NCBI GenBank assembly: GCA_964489695.1 | Contig: CAZAZP010000040.1 | Location: forward strand, 1 to 6,497 | Reading direction: 5' to 3' | Length of the DNA: 6,497 nt | From: CAYUXU01 sp964489695 | GTDB taxonomy: Bacteria > Bacillota_I > Bacilli_A > Erysipelotrichales > Erysipelotrichaceae | In this document: positions 6,420 through 6,497 of the stretch, piece by piece | Layout of the letters: the number at the start of each line of letters is the position of its first letter | Numbering within the stretch: position 1 is the first letter of the stretch | The notes under the pieces: model-generated | What the model saw: only the letters and a program-made list of their open reading frames with translations | What the model was told of the DNA's origin: nothing | Database searches by the model: none | Translations under genes and position numbers: made by a program

Positions 6420-6497
6420 GCATAAATATAAAATCATGTATTTTAATGGCTTTGCTTTATATTTCTTTACTGTTTTTTTTAAAAATGAAAGATACAA

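Noticed and set aside
6264..6497. Minus-strand open frame of 77 codons upstream of and overlapping the oppA start
   Set aside because: It begins at the window edge with a TTG, runs through the promoter and leader, overlaps the OppA signal peptide in another frame, and has AT-driven composition with no family resemblance.
6485..6497. Plus-strand ATG at the right edge (ATGAAAGATACAA)
   Set aside because: No ribosome binding site precedes it, only a T tract and four As, and too little follows to judge.
6329..6497. CodY box, T-box or riboswitch controlling oppA
   Set aside because: I found no good match to AATTTTCWGAAAATT near the promoter, and the predicted leader of about 55 bases is too short and unstructured for a T-box or known riboswitch.

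Overview
This window shows two convergent operons of a low-GC Gram-positive bacterium (Bacillota). It is an ordinary transport region, and I see no mobile element, CRISPR array, RNA gene or unfamiliar protein system. The assignment to Bacillota rests on four observations: strong AGGAGG-type ribosome binding sites, a lactose/cellobiose-type PTS, a lipoprotein OppA, and OppD/OppF of the streptococcal AmiE/AmiF style. The genus cannot be fixed from this sequence.

Left part (1-878, plus strand): the tail of a sugar-phosphate-isomerase/epimerase-like TIM-barrel gene, followed by the IIB and IIA subunits of a lactose/cellobiose-family PTS. The three genes are chained by ATGA stop/start overlaps, so they are probably translationally coupled. 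The membrane subunit IIC and any glycosidase are not in the window and may lie further upstream. The sugar carried is unknown.

Boundary (860-891): a 13-bp AT-rich hairpin with A and T tracts on both sides sits between the converging gene ends and can end transcripts from both strands.

Right part (904-6497, minus strand): a complete oligopeptide ABC importer operon in the order oppA-oppB-oppC-oppD-oppF. OppA is the lipid-anchored peptide-binding protein, OppB and OppC are the permeases, and OppD and OppF are the ATPases. The oppB, oppC, oppD and oppF genes overlap by 8 bases or abut. A near-consensus sigma-A promoter (6391-6419) precedes oppA. It is tiled by repeated TGTAA/TTACA half-sites that look like an operator. 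A second hairpin with a T-rich tail (4681-4710) between oppA and oppB probably acts as a partial terminator, so that the binding protein is made in excess over the transporter.

Assembly caution: oppB contains 100 Ns (4315-4414). This looks like a placeholder gap of unknown true size, and comparison with the family suggests the missing part is nearer 260-290 bases. Any oppB protein length taken from this window is therefore artificial.
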